Assembly: GCA_963513935.1 (NCBI GenBank)
Contig: OY740770.1
Location: forward strand, 87,145,267-87,209,266
Direction of reading: 5' to 3'
Length of the DNA: 64,000 bases
Origin: Aphrophora alni
Taxonomy: Eukaryota; Arthropoda; Insecta; Hemiptera; Aphrophoridae
The notes beneath the pieces are model-generated. The model was not told the DNA's origin. It was given only the letters and a program-made list of their open reading frames with translations, and did not search any database. Shown piece after piece: positions 52,166-64,000 of the stretch (position 1 is the first letter of the stretch; each line of letters opens with the position of its first letter). Made by a program: the position numbers and the translations under genes.

Positions 52166-54099
52166 ATTTGTTTTTTACAGTAAAACCAAAGTTGATCTTT
52201 ATTTCTACTATTATGAAACTCAAATTTTAACAAAATGTGTAGGTGGGTATTGTATTGTAGTGAATAACCAATTATGTTTGATAATAGATAAAATCCAAAT
52301 ATAAAAACCCAAACTTTCTAAATTTCAAATATATTTATTTAAACTTATTCAAACTGTTCAATATTTTATAAAATATTAAAAACAAATTTTGATTTAATTG
52401 TATTAGAAATATCTATGAACGATAGAATAGGTGCTCATTTTGTGCTTCCAAGTTTGTTCTTGTTTACGGCTGATAAAATATATAAATCATTCATCATTGT
52501 AATCATATAAAATAGGAATTGGGTGTTTATGGATTTTATATAAGAAATCGAAAAGGCTTAAATACTACTTAATAAGTTAATACTACTTAATATGTTAATA
52601 AGGAAAAATATTTTCAGTCTTTTTATGTTAATAATGGAATATAAATTCAACGTAATTCGTCACCTTTGACAAACAGGTGTTCTTCTTTATTGAAAATGGT
52701 ACGGTGGAAATGGCTTCTTATGAACGTAATTGTGCTATTTTCGTCTTTACAAATTCATGCCTTTACCAAGGAGCGTGTTCCTTTTGTTATTTTTATAGTT
52801 CTACAGAAAAGGAAACACGCTAAATGTTTATATTTTACGTTAAAATAATATTAATAACTTACAATAACTAGACTTGCAAAACAAACAACAAGTCTATTTA
52901 AACAGTATTTTTATCTATTATTTTATGTGTTTAATAATTTCCATGCTAAAAATACAATCTGGGAGAATTTCTATTATTAGTGATAGACATTATATTTAGT
53001 GTAATTTATGATTTAGCAGTGTAGTGGTTTCAAAACACAATTTCAAACATGTTGAATAACTAAAGAAAAAAATTATAAATTAAATTTGTTGTGTAATAAA
53101 GGTATAGAATGTAAGGAATATGTGCTATTTTTTTAATAGATCAATGTTTTCAAACTGGGTTTTAGAACAATAATTAGTCTGAAACTAATATTATTCCTTC
53201 TAAACAAACTTTTTAAAAGTGTGAAATCCTTTAAACGTGTGTTTAAATATCCTTATAGGTTAGCTTTTCTATCACCTATTTTCCGCGACGTGAATATTTC
53301 ACTCCATAATAAATGAATGTGTTGATTTTGGTTATAACTCTTTATATTTTCTTAAATAAGTAAGTTGATTTTTGTAAGAGTAATCTATTTCAGTAAATGA
53401 GCTGTATTTGAACGTGGATGAATGTTGGAATTTACGTTCTACTACTCCATCTATGATGTCTGTATCTACCACTTTCCAATATTTGTGGTACAGTAAATGA
53501 ATTGTTTAAAATAATAGACATTGAAATATACTTTGATCTTTTGCGCTGGATGTGTTTTCTATAAGAAGGTAATTTACACAGATCAGCATCATTAAGTATT
53601 TTATAGCTACATTTCATTTTGGATGTGTCTTATATCGGATTAAAATGAATATCTGAATAATAGAAGTAAAAGTTGTAATGGAATTCTTCAAGGGCATCTA
53701 TCCAAATACCCCTTGATTAATTACTTCGTTGACGAAAGTTATATGTAAAGTATGTCTTTCACAAATACCTAAATTTTTGCAACGTCTACAATGTGCTAAA
53801 CATCCACACCAAAATTACAATTTACAATTGATGTGATAATATGATCTACATATCTTTCGATTTACAGTACTTTTATAATTAGCCAAGTAAAGTTAATCTT
53901 TTCAGATTAACACCTGTGTCTACCAAACATTACATCGTATATGAATCAAACGGAAATAACCAATATTCAACCAATTGTGTCCTGCATGAATGTTTTATAG
54001 CAAACACTATATACAGAATTCAGAGTTTCAAGATATAACCCCACATACTTACAGTCAATAATATATACCTAATGTCAAATTTAGAAGCAGATAAAAGAT
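52166..54099. other. AT-rich DNA, nothing recognised
   Basis: No exon or element identified. Confidence 0.35.
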
Positions 54100-54976
54100 A
54101 TTTCTGTTCTAATTAAATAATGAGAAGAAAATATTATTGACCTGAACAAAATTACATTCCTCTCCTGAATATATCAATAATTTATTTTTGTTTTTTCTAC
54201 CCACAACTGTCCCAATTCAAAAAAAAAATCATCAGATTTAATTTCAAAGTAAGAAAATTAGGTTCAATCTAATCTCCAGATGAAAATCTTGATCCCACAC
54301 AACCTTAACAGTTAAACCGCATTTTGCCACACATTCACATACATTTACTGAATTATGATTTTTTTTTTTGGTCTTATCTGCCACAATCATCCAAAAATAT
54401 TCTGTAACTATGTTGGTTGCTGTTACAAAAAAAAAACTCTTTTATTCTTCATTTAGATTTCAACTTGAGGTGTGAATATATTATTGCTAGTTTCAAAGTG
54501 GTGGGTATGAATAAGAATCAAAAGCTTTCTGTATTGATATATTGGGAAGAGCAAGGCTGTAATTAATTAAATATAAATTATAACATTTTATTGTATTTTG
54601 GTTACATGAATATCAATGTTTGGAACATTAGCTTTACAATGGTATATTACGTATAATACCCCAGGATGATTCTTAGTGAGTGAAATGTTGAATTGCAAAA
54701 AACGTGTTTGTGAATCGATTACCAACACAGCACGTTACTCATCGCCACACATGAGTGGCTAAATGTGGTTTAACGGTTAAGGTTGTGTGGGATCAAGATT
54801 TTCATCTGGAGATTAGATTGAATCTAATTTTCTTACTTTGAAATTATATCTCATGAATGTTTTTGAATTGGGACAGTTGTGGGTAGAAAAAACAAAAATA
54901 AATTATTGATATATTCAGGAGAGGAATGTAATTTTTTTCAGGTAGGTAATATTTTTTTCTTCCATTATTTAATCAC
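54100..54976. mobile_element. Fold-back element with inverted arms of about 220-230 bp
   Basis: Left arm about 54,100-54,330 and right arm about 54,757-54,976 are reverse complements with scattered mismatches and indels. Blocks such as 'attacattcctctcctgaat', 'ttctacccacaactgtccca', 'ctccagatgaaaatcttgat' and 'cccacacaaccttaac' are identical. The spacer is about 425 bp, AT-rich, and without open frames. A small palindrome (actcat...atgagt, 54,737-54,756) sits at the inner edge of the right arm. Long inverted arms with a non-coding centre fit a fold-back or long-TIR MITE family. Target duplications were not resolved. Confidence 0.85.
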
Positions 54977-57900
54977 AACAGAAATGAATTACATTGTTTG
55001 TCCAATATGATTGTACTCAATCATGGCTTCTTTGTACAACAAACATTAGTTGTACGTCTTCTAATACGATTATCTGTTAGTCTACGGATTGATCTGATAG
55101 CCAAACATGAGCCAAAATTGATCACCTTCGTAAAACCAAAAAATAATCTTTGCTGATTATACTATTTTATTTCCATGTATAAAATTTTATTGCCCATTCT
55201 TTCTTTTAATTGACATATTTTCTTTACAAATGAAAATGATAACATTAGTTGTAAATAATGTTTTTTTTTTTTTTTTTTTTTCATAATAAGACAAGGTATA
55301 AACCTTACACTTTTCGGCACTAAAAATAAGAATATTAAGGGTAAAATAATATTCATGTAATTTTGAAGTAGTAAAACAGCTATAAACAAGCAAAATAATG
55401 AATTAAACAACAATTTGTAAACATTAGAAAACAAGTTGCTATCGGCAACAGCTGATTTTTCCAACTGTATTAGTGAAACCAAATACGTCTTAAACTAGAA
55501 GAATTTATGAAACAAACTATTCTATATAATCTATTGAAAACTTGATGACGGTTAGTGCTGGTGTCTACCCTCTCTAGAGACCTATTGTATTGTCTAAAAT
55601 ACAGTATTGAATTTTTTTAAATAATCTTATGAAATGTGTAAACAAATATTATATAAAGAAAATGATAAAAATTATACCAAACACGACATATATAACAATA
55701 TCCGTTCAAATATCACACAAATAAGTTGTTTCCCGCTCAGATTTATATAAAAAAAAGTTTTTCATAAAGATTTGCAGGTGCTAATTTTATTTTATTTAAT
55801 GGATTTATTGACAAAATTTATGTGTCACCAATTTTATTTTTACGTAATTATTAAGAACAGTTTTACTAATGTTAACGCTTGTTGTAGCCTATAGCTGTAA
55901 ACATGAATATTTTAATGCTCATATTGGGATAATTCATTGAAATGTTTAAAAAAAAGCAATATAATTTAATATCTTCTTCATTTGCTTGCAGTGAAGTTGC
56001 AAATAAAATATTATTGTATAATAATCTTATCTATAATAATTATTATATAACTATTGTATATGTTAAAATCTTATCTTACTGAAGTAATTTTATTAAATAC
56101 TTAAAAAATAGTTAAAGCCCTTATTGTGAATTAGCATTAGTAATTTTAGCTGTGTATATATACCATTTTTTTTTTAAAGATGTATCTAAAAATCCTCACA
56201 TTTCCGCAACAGTATTTTTTTTACTATTATAAAATTAATATTCCTTCTATATATTTTCCCGATAAATTGGGTATTTGGTAGTTATAAATTATGTCAAATG
56301 GTATTAAAGTATGCAGTGTTTGGATTTATTTTCAATTTAATGTTTCTTGCAATTTCATAATACCTATAAATTTGAAAATATTCCAAAGGAATAAAATAAC
56401 CTCCTTATTATAACCTCCCCGGTATAACCTCCGTAAAAAATAACTGAGTCACAGCTGTCGCTGGTTAACCATACCGTGAGTTTCACAACCTCTTGTAAGT
56501 ATGCCTGCGTGAGAGGGGCACTCACAGGTAGAGGACCTAGCTGTAGCCACCATGAACGAATGGTCATAGTATAAATCACGGTCATTCAATTAGAGAAGTA
56601 TTGCTTCTCCACAAAATGACAGACCTAAAATAAATTAATTTTAATTTCAATATGGGTGATTTTTTTAAATGAATGATTCTATTGTCATTATGTACAAATA
56701 ATTATTCTGCAAATGAGAAAAGAAAAAGGAAAGGTACACGTATATAAAATACAAAATAAATGTTTCTGAGAAGATTTCCAAACTTTAATAATATATACAA
56801 GAAGATTATATATCAAAAGTAGAAACAAAGTTTAAAACTTTTTAGGGGGGTAATACACTGAAGCATCATGCCGGTAATTACTTGTTTTACAAAGCAATCT
56901 CCCATTGCTCTTTCTAATATTTACCCTGCGGCTTTAGTATAGGTTGAATGTAATATTAATAAGGTTTAAGCTTTTTTATTCACGTCGACGTACTATTTTC
57001 GCCATTAGGAGGAGGGGGTACAATTAGACTTGGTTAAGAGCACATTTCTACGCCACGCAAAATGATACACATAGATATCGCAGAAAAATAACCCCTTTTA
57101 GAGATTTAGATAGGGAAGTGTATGTAGCCTTATTGTTGTTTTTTCTTAACTGGTAATGAATAGAATCCTATAAGTTATTACCTGTAACCTAAGAGTTATT
57201 ATTATTATTTTTTAATTGAGAATCTAACCCCTAAATCCTACTCTAAAGGTAGGAAAATCACATTTTTCCGATTCTTTCGAAAACCGACAATATTCGTAAA
57301 ACAATTTCAAGGATACCGGTATTTAGATCTGTTTATTCAAAATATGTTGAAGCATTTAATTAAGCTAAAATTTAAAGAAAATATTATATTTAAAATTTCA
57401 ACATTTGCCACTTCCTCCTTCTTCCTAGTTTGTTTTTGTTTTTTTTTTTGTTTTTTATTTTGTTTTTTCCACGAGAATAATTCAACATTCTCGATTCTTA
57501 TAAAAAAACGTATTCCATAACTGTTATTGTTTTATGTTCACCCTAAAACTGAGTTATGAATTATTAACTAGAAAAGTATACCTCGGAGTTAATATTATAA
57601 TTTCAAAATTGTTAAATAAATCTATAAAATTATATTTTTTCCTGTGATAATGAACCTTACAGTATCAAGAGAACTTTTGTTTTTAATTCTCACATCAAAT
57701 TATAGTATTACGGTTCTTTTTAAATTTCGATAAATTTAATAATCGAAATTGAAATATCTGTTTTTTATATATAATATCAAACCAAACAAGATAAATCTAT
57801 GAAATTAGTAGGTCAAGTTATTGTATGTAAGGGAAGAAATTTATTTTATTTTATAATAATTACACATTTTGTTTTTGAGATAGTCTACAAATTCAAGTAA

Positions 57901-60140
57901 ATTTGAAAAATTCATATATGTTAATACGTTGAAAAAAATAGAATAAATAATATAGCACGCGATTAAATACAATTAAAGATAGTAAACTATTCGATCTTAT
58001 TTTTAACTTGGGCATTTAAACAATATTAATAAATGTGTAATGTCATAAAGTGACAGTATTTTTTAATACAGTTATAAACTTTGCCAAAATTATATTTCAT
58101 ACCAACTTCCTTGTTTAAAAAGTTATAAATACTATAATTTAAATTTAAACTATGCATTTATAAAAGATTGGTTATTCCATAATACCGATTTTAGAGGTAT
58201 AGGTACATTTTCCCAATTTTTAGACAATAACTTGGGCCAATTTTTGTCATAGAGTAACTACAAAAAAACCTGGATTTTATGATAATTAATTTCTTACTGA
58301 TATTGGATGGTATAATATAAGGCGAAATAAGTTTTCAAAATACAAGCACTTTTAAAAGTGGTAAAAAAGTGAAGAAAAATTGGTTATGCATATGTGGCAT
58401 ATTTTTCTTTTTATTTTAGAATGAAATATTTTTACCTTAAAATATGGAGAGTCAAAAGAAAAAATCCTGTACTTGCAGATAATTTACAAAGAATCGTTTA
58501 ATTTTACACATTTTGACGGTCAATAAAAGTGTGTTTCGCCCATTTAGAGGTGAATTTAATGGAGAAACCATCAATATCGTTACTCAATTTTTTAGCAATA
58601 CAGTATCCCATTTACCAGCGATTAAATCAATAAATGTTAACACCTTGACTTTAAACAGTTTATTTCTGTCTGGTTAAAGTCTGGTTTCTGTCTGGTTTAT
58701 TTTTTTATCCACTGGTAAAACTTGAATATGTGATAAATCTGTAACAAGTGCACATCCTTTGACAGCTGAGTTTTGATTATGCTCTCGGTAATTATAACTA
58801 TTTGTTTATTTTATTATAATTATTATTATTATTTTTAATAAAACTGACTTATATGATTTTTAGACAACGAAATCTGTTGTTCTATTTTTAACTAAGAAAC
58901 ATAACTTCTAATTTTTATAAATCATTGCACATTTTCGTAACGGCTCAGGCATTTTTTATCTTCTGCGGATTGGAGACCAAGTGTGAAAAATCAAGGTTAA
59001 TTTGAATTCAACACCTTAATAATCATATTTAATCTAGAGTTGGCTAAACCGGTCATAAACAGATAATTAATGGTTTGAAAAATTTTGTAATTGGATCTTA
59101 ATATATTTAAATATAATACTGTTGAATTTGTTTGTTAATAACAGTCTCTCAAAAATTGTCACACATTTACACACATAAAATATTGTCCTACTTAAGATAT
59201 TAATTTACTGTAATTTTATACTCCATTTAATAGTTTTGAGACAGTTAGGTACTATCATTCAACTTAGTCTACCTAAAAGAAATAAAAATTAGGCATAAAG
59301 ATTTTTAAGCTTTTTTACAAATTGTGTTCATAAGCTCAAACAAAACTTTATAAAATTTAAGGAAACGTCTTTCTTTTATGTCCAGTTTTACATTTAGTAG
59401 TTTCCAACATTATATCGTAAATTCTGTTACAACACGTCTTCTATAAATTATTATAATTTTATCAACATCTAAGTTTCCGCACGCCTAACTTTCCTGCAAG
59501 TTAACCTCCTTTCACTTGAGTCTTACTGTCTGAACTGACGTTTTAGCAATACATCACTTTGTTTGATATACGTCAATTTATGTTGACGTTCCTGACATAA
59601 CAAAGGGGATAACTAATTTTGTAAGATATAACGTATTGTTGTTGACCGCAATAAGCTTGATTTCATTTTATTATTTTTCGTTTAAAATGTTGTCTTAGAA
59701 TTCCGACAATAATTTGACGGTCTTAAGAGAGGTGAAAATGCATAGAAGGTCTGTACTGGATGTACTAGATGGATGTATATATAGAACTCAGTCATGCCAC
59801 GCGGTATTTTGCATTTTTGCAAATGTTAAAAGGCTCCAATTATAATGATACTTCAAATACAACCTTAAAACTGATAAAATACTCCAAAATTGCAATAAAT
59901 CATAATAATTTGTTCGACTACTTTGCGTCTTATAGCCTATAAAATGCGTTTTACAAAGATGAGTTTTAAACATTGACCAGCTGCTAAATTTTGCTTTCGT
60001 ACAAAGTTTACTTTTCGCAATTTTTATCCACACATCCAATACCTTTAAAAATGTGTATCACTTATTATGTACCTCTTGTTACTACTTAATATATTTGCGT
60101 TTACCCTTCATCTCTCACAGGTACAGTTAAAAGCAAGGTA
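54977..60140. other. AT-rich DNA with one GC-rich patch
   Basis: Nothing recognised except 56,395-56,585. This patch is GC-richer, has three 'tataacctcc' copies at its left edge, and a 73-codon - strand frame with no known resemblance. A T run of about 20 lies at 55,261-55,280. Confidence 0.35.
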
Positions 60141-60207
60141 ATACCCGATTAGTATAGTGAGGACCTGGAACTACGGTATATGAGCATACCGTATCTATAA
60201 GGGGTAT
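60141..60207 (+). other. tRNA-like two-stem structure (not a tRNA)
   Basis: ATACCC (60,141-60,146) pairs with GGGTAT (60,202-60,207). Inside is a perfect 8-bp hairpin (tacggtat/ataccgta, loop atgagc). 'gattagtatagtgagg' resembles the A-box side of tRNA-Asp/Glu. There is no T-arm or B box. It lies about 35 bp before the region related to the 45-kb repeat, so it could be a SINE head. Confidence 0.2.
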
Positions 60208-60349
60208 AGTTACTAGTTTAAGTAAATCAATATCAGGATGGTGTAACAGACAGAGATGGGTAAGTTACCCAATTTTGTGCATCAACTTGTCTAGTTTTTG
60301 CGAATAACCTAGCTGAATGCGCCATGTACATTGTCATTTGTTTATTTAT
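60208..60349. repeat. Diverged leading part of the 440-bp repeat
   Basis: Short blocks match 44,860-44,971: 'gggtaagt' and 'aacctagctgaatgc' versus 'gacctaactggatgc'. Similarity is much lower than in the following 440 bp. Confidence 0.4.
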
Positions 60350-60789
60350 AAATCAAAATATTTGTCCACCGTATAATAATCCCACATTAGGTTAATATTA
60401 AAAGATCATTCAACCTTGAAAGATAACAGAGCTAAAATTAACTGAGCGTTAACCTTATTTTAACTCAGAGTTACGATACCTCTGCATTGATTTCTAAATG
60501 TGGACCTTTATCAACCCGTCAAAGGTAATTAATGACGAAGGTTTAAACGAGTTCAATCATTATAAATAGCTCAGTTTACGCTTGGAAAACTTTGTAAAGC
60601 CGCGTTTATATCGTAATACACCCTAAGTAGTGACGTCATTACGGGAGCACTTTCATCATTTCACACTGAAAATAAACCGTATGTAAAGTGCATACATGAA
60701 ACACATAACTATAGGCTACACTGAGTAATATGACACGAATTTATTATTACTAAGATTGATGTTTTGAATAGAAAATCAATCGTCTCGTC
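60350..60789 (+). repeat. Copy 2 of the young 440-bp dispersed repeat
   Basis: Nearly identical to 44,972-45,409, same orientation, 15.4 kb away. It differs mainly by small changes near 'ttaaaagatcatt' and 'ataacagagct' and a 2-base insertion in 'agctcagttt'. Sequences outside the block diverge abruptly on the right side. Confidence 0.9.
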
Positions 60790-62470
60790 TACTTTTTTGT
60801 AAATGTAGTCTTTTTATTTATAAAAGGTAGTGTATTAAAAAAATACAAGAAAATGTATTATTATTAATTTTAACTTTATTTGAAAGGGAAGTATTTTTAT
60901 AAGTAATTATCTCTAATTATGACAAAAACTCATCACTTCCGAAATTGAATAAAGCGATTTTTATCTGTAAGAATTATACTCTATAGTTTAAAATACTTTT
61001 CACCAGTTAGTCAGTAAACCCGTTGGTATATCTGGCCGTCTTGTTAGTCTGTATAAACTTGATTTTACATTAATGTTCTCAAAAACTACAAACTCTATTC
61101 CAATAAACTTTTTAGAAAGATTACCACAAGTACAATTGAATACGATATTTTTTAAAACGTTCGTTTAGAATGTTTATGTCTACTTAATTTATAATGTTCG
61201 ATATTATGACATTAGTTTAGTAACGGTTTATCATCTGCGATAGTAAATGTAGAAGCTTTCGGTTTGGAGATGGAATAACTTTGATCGAAACAAGAAGAAA
61301 CAATTTGTTAATTGTAATTTTAGTTCAATTTAAGTCAAATTTGACAAATATCCCAAATAGAATGACAATATAAGATGAACCTAATACAATTTTAAACAAA
61401 TGAAATTAGTGTTGTAAAAGTCATACGCTGTTGTGAAATAGTTGCTAACTTATGTTGTCTGAATGCAATAATCATTGCTAAGAAAAACATAATTAAATGT
61501 ACAAAGGTATTCAGCATAAAAGAATACATTAAAGCTAATTAGTTTTGGGGGAAATGTTTTATCATTTTATCATAATGTAAATATTATCACAATATAGATT
61601 TTATAACAATAGTGTATAGTGACGAAAATATTCACAAATAAATGAATCATTAAACAGTCATTTCATTTTTCGCAACAAAATAACCTTAAACATGATAAAT
61701 AAATCCAATATGAATAAACTTCATCGCTGTTAGTACATATATCATTAACTTTAAAAAATATAAAGAAATACGAACCAACTTCCATTAAACCTGATACTGC
61801 CGAACTCAAATTATTTTCTTGAGAAATGAATCTAATTTATAATTCTATGTTAAGCAGATACAAATGAATAATAGATACCAATTTTGAAATTTAAATTTTC
61901 TAAAAGGAAATAATATATCTTTATTAAAAAATCTCTTTAAACATATGTTAAAACCCATATCAGGTGGTAAAAAAGGATATTAAAACATTTTAAAGCCTGT
62001 TTAAATTCCTGATGCTTGTTTGGCTAACATAACATTTAAGTTTGAACCCAAAGATTTGCCCAAAATATGCTTATAAACATTGATGAAAGTCAGAGATGTT
62101 TTCTAATTATTATGAAAAAGATTGTCTGATCTTGTTGGTTAGCAAAATCGTTAAAAATATACAAATTTATAACTATATACGAAAAAATTAAATACATATG
62201 TTTGTAGTTAAATAATATCAAAATTTACAAACCTTCATATTTGATCTAGAGATATAAGTAAGGTGGGTGTTTTTAATGGATTGATATTATTTTAGACCAA
62301 ATAACTTTTTTTTACACAATCTTAAACCTAGTAACTTATCTAGGCCTATTTAGTTAAATCTTATTATTTATGTTATTGTTTTATATTCGCTAATATTTGG
62401 ATCGTCATCTGTTGACTGGTTCAATTATTTGTTTCGTACGCTGTTATTTTGGATGAGGTGATCAGCATTA

Positions 62471-62475
<5 letters not shown>
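60790..62475. other. AT-rich DNA, nothing recognised
   Basis: A phrase group near 61,015-61,150 resembles weak insect repeat debris. No exon or element otherwise. Confidence 0.35.

Positions 62476-62511
<36 letters not shown>
62476..62511. repeat. (AT)n microsatellite, 18 units
   Basis: Pure AT repeats ending where the PLE relic begins. Confidence 0.95.
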
Positions 62512-62513
<2 letters not shown>

Positions 62514-62514
62514 T

Positions 62515-63075
62515 TGTAAATGGCTATAAATGGTGTTACTGTTACTGATGTGCTCAGCGAGCTTTGATTTTGGGAAGTCTCATCGCTTTCTATGTGTTCC
62601 TAATATTTTATTTTACAAGAGCGTGCAGTTTGTCCAACATAAAATGTTTCCCATGTCCTGTAATATAACTTGTATATACCTGATCTTGTAAACTCGTCAT
62701 CTACATTAGTTTTCCTGTTTAAAATTAAACTTAAATTAGAGCTCTTTCTGTAAGCTATGTTATACCTTTTCTGTCTTAAAAATGTATATTTCTGATGGAG
62801 TGATTAAATTTTAAAATGTAATATAAGGTGATAAACTCTTTTTCCAGAGGAGTTTATTGCTATTTTTTCCCCCCATATTTTATGTATTGTTTCTGGGTTG
62901 TGGCCATTTTGCCTCGCTATATATTTTATGGTATGGAATTCCTCGTTAAAATCTATTTATCCAATCGTATTGTAATTAGTTAATTGATAATATGGTTATA
63001 TGCAGCCATTTAATGGTACTTTTGTATGTATACCTGTTGTTACATTTCGATATGATTAAGTGTAGAAAGTTCATG
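62515..63075 (-). pseudogene. RT C-terminus, linker and GIY-YIG domain of a third Penelope-like element
   Basis: Right to left on the - strand: STLNHIEM, then MAAYNHIIN and ITIRLD, which recall the 'hk.aayN.li.RLl.iPL' region after the PLE RT. Next are FNEEFHTIKYIARQNGH followed by NPETIHKIW (the 'f..E...Ik.IA..NGy' linker). After a frame change come GIYKL (62,666-62,680) and FYVGQTARSC followed by a stop and EHIES, the GIY-YIG core. The order RT tail, linker, GIY-YIG is diagnostic for canonical PLEs. Stops and at least two frame changes show it is dead. It abuts an (AT)n tract, a common insertion context or tail for this class. Confidence 0.75.
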
Positions 63076-63543
63076 GATGCGTTTTGTTACATTTAACTTA
63101 CAAATTAAAGGCAATAATATATATTATTAATATAACTATCAAACTTATGAATATTTCTTATTCTACTTATAATATTACAATTATATATTCGACATAGCTG
63201 TGATAGTAGCATATATTTTATTGTTTTGAGTTTGTTTTTTTATTTATTATCTATTTATTTATGATATGGTTTAGACAAATTTTTGCCAAAATACTTGATA
63301 AGAGGGAAGCCATAGGTAAACATTTCATATGGGTGTAGCATTTTTCATTATATTTGAAATAATTAATTGTGTTTTTTAATCTCTAACAACCCTCGTTAAC
63401 TGCCTCTCTACTCAGTTTCTTACATTAAATGGGATTATCTTTTAATATATCAAAAATTTGATCAATTGGTGGATATATGGCAGATTTTAAAAGACGGAGT
63501 TCTTTGTAAATATCAGAATGAGGGGGGATGAGACATCCTTGAA
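63076..63543. other. AT-rich DNA, nothing recognised
   Basis: May hold more decayed sequence of either neighbouring element, but no motif can be read. Confidence 0.3.
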
Positions 63544-63876
63544 CGCAGGACACACAGTGAAACACGCGTAACATCCAGACAAGCTCGACAAGCTTTTGTG
63601 GAAAGAAAAACTAAAGGGCTGAAAGATTTACCTGGTTGAAGAGGATGCTTCATTGTGGCTCCTCCGTATTGTAAACAAAAATGGATTTCTTAAGGACCTA
63701 ATGACCCAACTAAGAATACTAGACTTTTTTCCATGCTGAGAAGAAAACTGTGGTCGGTGGAACTGACTATCATGATGAAATGACCGGTTCTTGCTTCGAA
63801 TAATGGTTTATAAAAGTGCTGTACATTGTTATTGTTATGGATAGAGTTATGTCTTATAATTCTAGATATAATGAAT
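63544..63876 (+). pseudogene. Tc1/mariner (IS630)-superfamily transposase relic, DDE_3-type domain
   Basis: One + frame gives RQAFVERKTKGLKDLPG, then a stop and FIVAPP, comparable to the 'qAfveGltkGlkdPsgkgkRliv.h' stretch of a DDE_3-type transposase widespread in arthropods. After a frameshift, TDYHDEMTGSCFE (DYH at 63,764-63,772) matches the 'DYHdEMng..Fe.W' motif. A stop follows, then WFIKVLY and IVIVMDRVMSYNS, matching 'viVmDna.YHs', which carries the second catalytic Asp (63,839-63,841). The third acidic residue is beyond the readable part. No terminal inverted repeats were identified. Firm as a transposase relic of this type, though heavily decayed. Confidence 0.7.
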
Positions 63877-64000
63877 AATTTTCAAATGTGAGATGAAAGA
63901 AAAGTAAAATTCAATCTTATTTAACAGATCATAGCTTCTAGCCTTTCCAAAAGAAAGGCTTTATTGTCCTATAATTAAAATAGTAATTATTAAATACGAT
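63877..64000. other. AT-rich end of the window, nothing recognised
   Basis: May contain the continuation of the transposase relic, but no motif is readable. Confidence 0.3.

Noticed and set aside
55162..55482. 106-codon open frame (-) through a poly-A/T tract
   Set aside because: Contains a Lys run from the 20-base T tract; no family resemblance.
56364..56585. 73-codon - strand frame in a GC-rich patch
   Set aside because: GC content is suggestive, but no splice sites or family could be supported.

Overview
This is a non-coding-rich stretch of an arthropod genome, most likely an insect. The base composition is strongly AT-rich. The only host coding sequence I can support is one spliced exon. 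Everything else recognisable is decayed eukaryotic transposable elements (Jockey-type LINE, Penelope-like, Ty3/gypsy, Tc1/mariner-like), fold-back repeats, minisatellites and microsatellites. I see no operon, CRISPR array, prokaryotic gene or complete tRNA/rRNA gene. The order of insect is not certain; long intergenic DNA and many old elements suggest a large genome.

Left end (1-4.1 kb): the window opens in what is probably the last intron of an RGK-family (Rad/Gem/Kir-like) small GTPase gene on the + strand. Its terminal coding exon is at 2143-2390 and a long AT-rich 3' UTR probably follows. From 4.1 to 9.4 kb there is almost nothing. From 9.7 to 11.3 kb there are two different arrays of tandem repeats, the first ending in a tail that resembles RTE-type LINE 3' ends.

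Centre (12.9-47.3 kb): a nearly full-length but frameshifted Jockey-clade non-LTR retrotransposon lies on the - strand (about 12.88-17.7 kb). After it come a Penelope-like element (PLE) relic flanked by inverted repeats (19.9-20.55 kb), an older LINE reverse-transcriptase relic (25.3-25.6 kb), a 135-bp inverted-repeat element (26.8 kb), a Ty3/gypsy reverse-transcriptase relic (28.56-29.46 kb), a 42-bp-arm near-perfect palindrome (32.1 kb), a 350-bp TC microsatellite (35.8-36.1 kb), a hairpin element (38.15-38.35 kb), an unidentified degenerate element (40.1-42.4 kb), a second GIY-YIG/PLE relic (43.9-44.2 kb) and an 840-bp inverted-repeat element (46.45-47.29 kb).

Right end (47.3-64 kb): diverged 226-bp repeats (48 kb), a 125-bp minisatellite (51.6-52.2 kb), a fold-back element with arms of about 220 bp (54.1-55.0 kb), the second copy of a young 440-bp repeat whose first copy is at 45 kb, a third PLE relic (62.5-63.1 kb) and a Tc1/mariner-superfamily transposase relic (63.5-63.9 kb).

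The most interesting thread is a set of hammerhead-ribozyme-like motifs (CTGANGA, short hairpin, GAAA, tiny stem III) in or beside inverted-repeat/PLE-like elements at 19.9, 27.5, 38.3, 40.0 and 47.2 kb. The one at 47,176-47,220 can be folded into all three stems by eye. Hammerheads are known in Penelope-like elements, so this is a good local example rather than a new system. I found no convincing evidence of a previously undescribed biological system.
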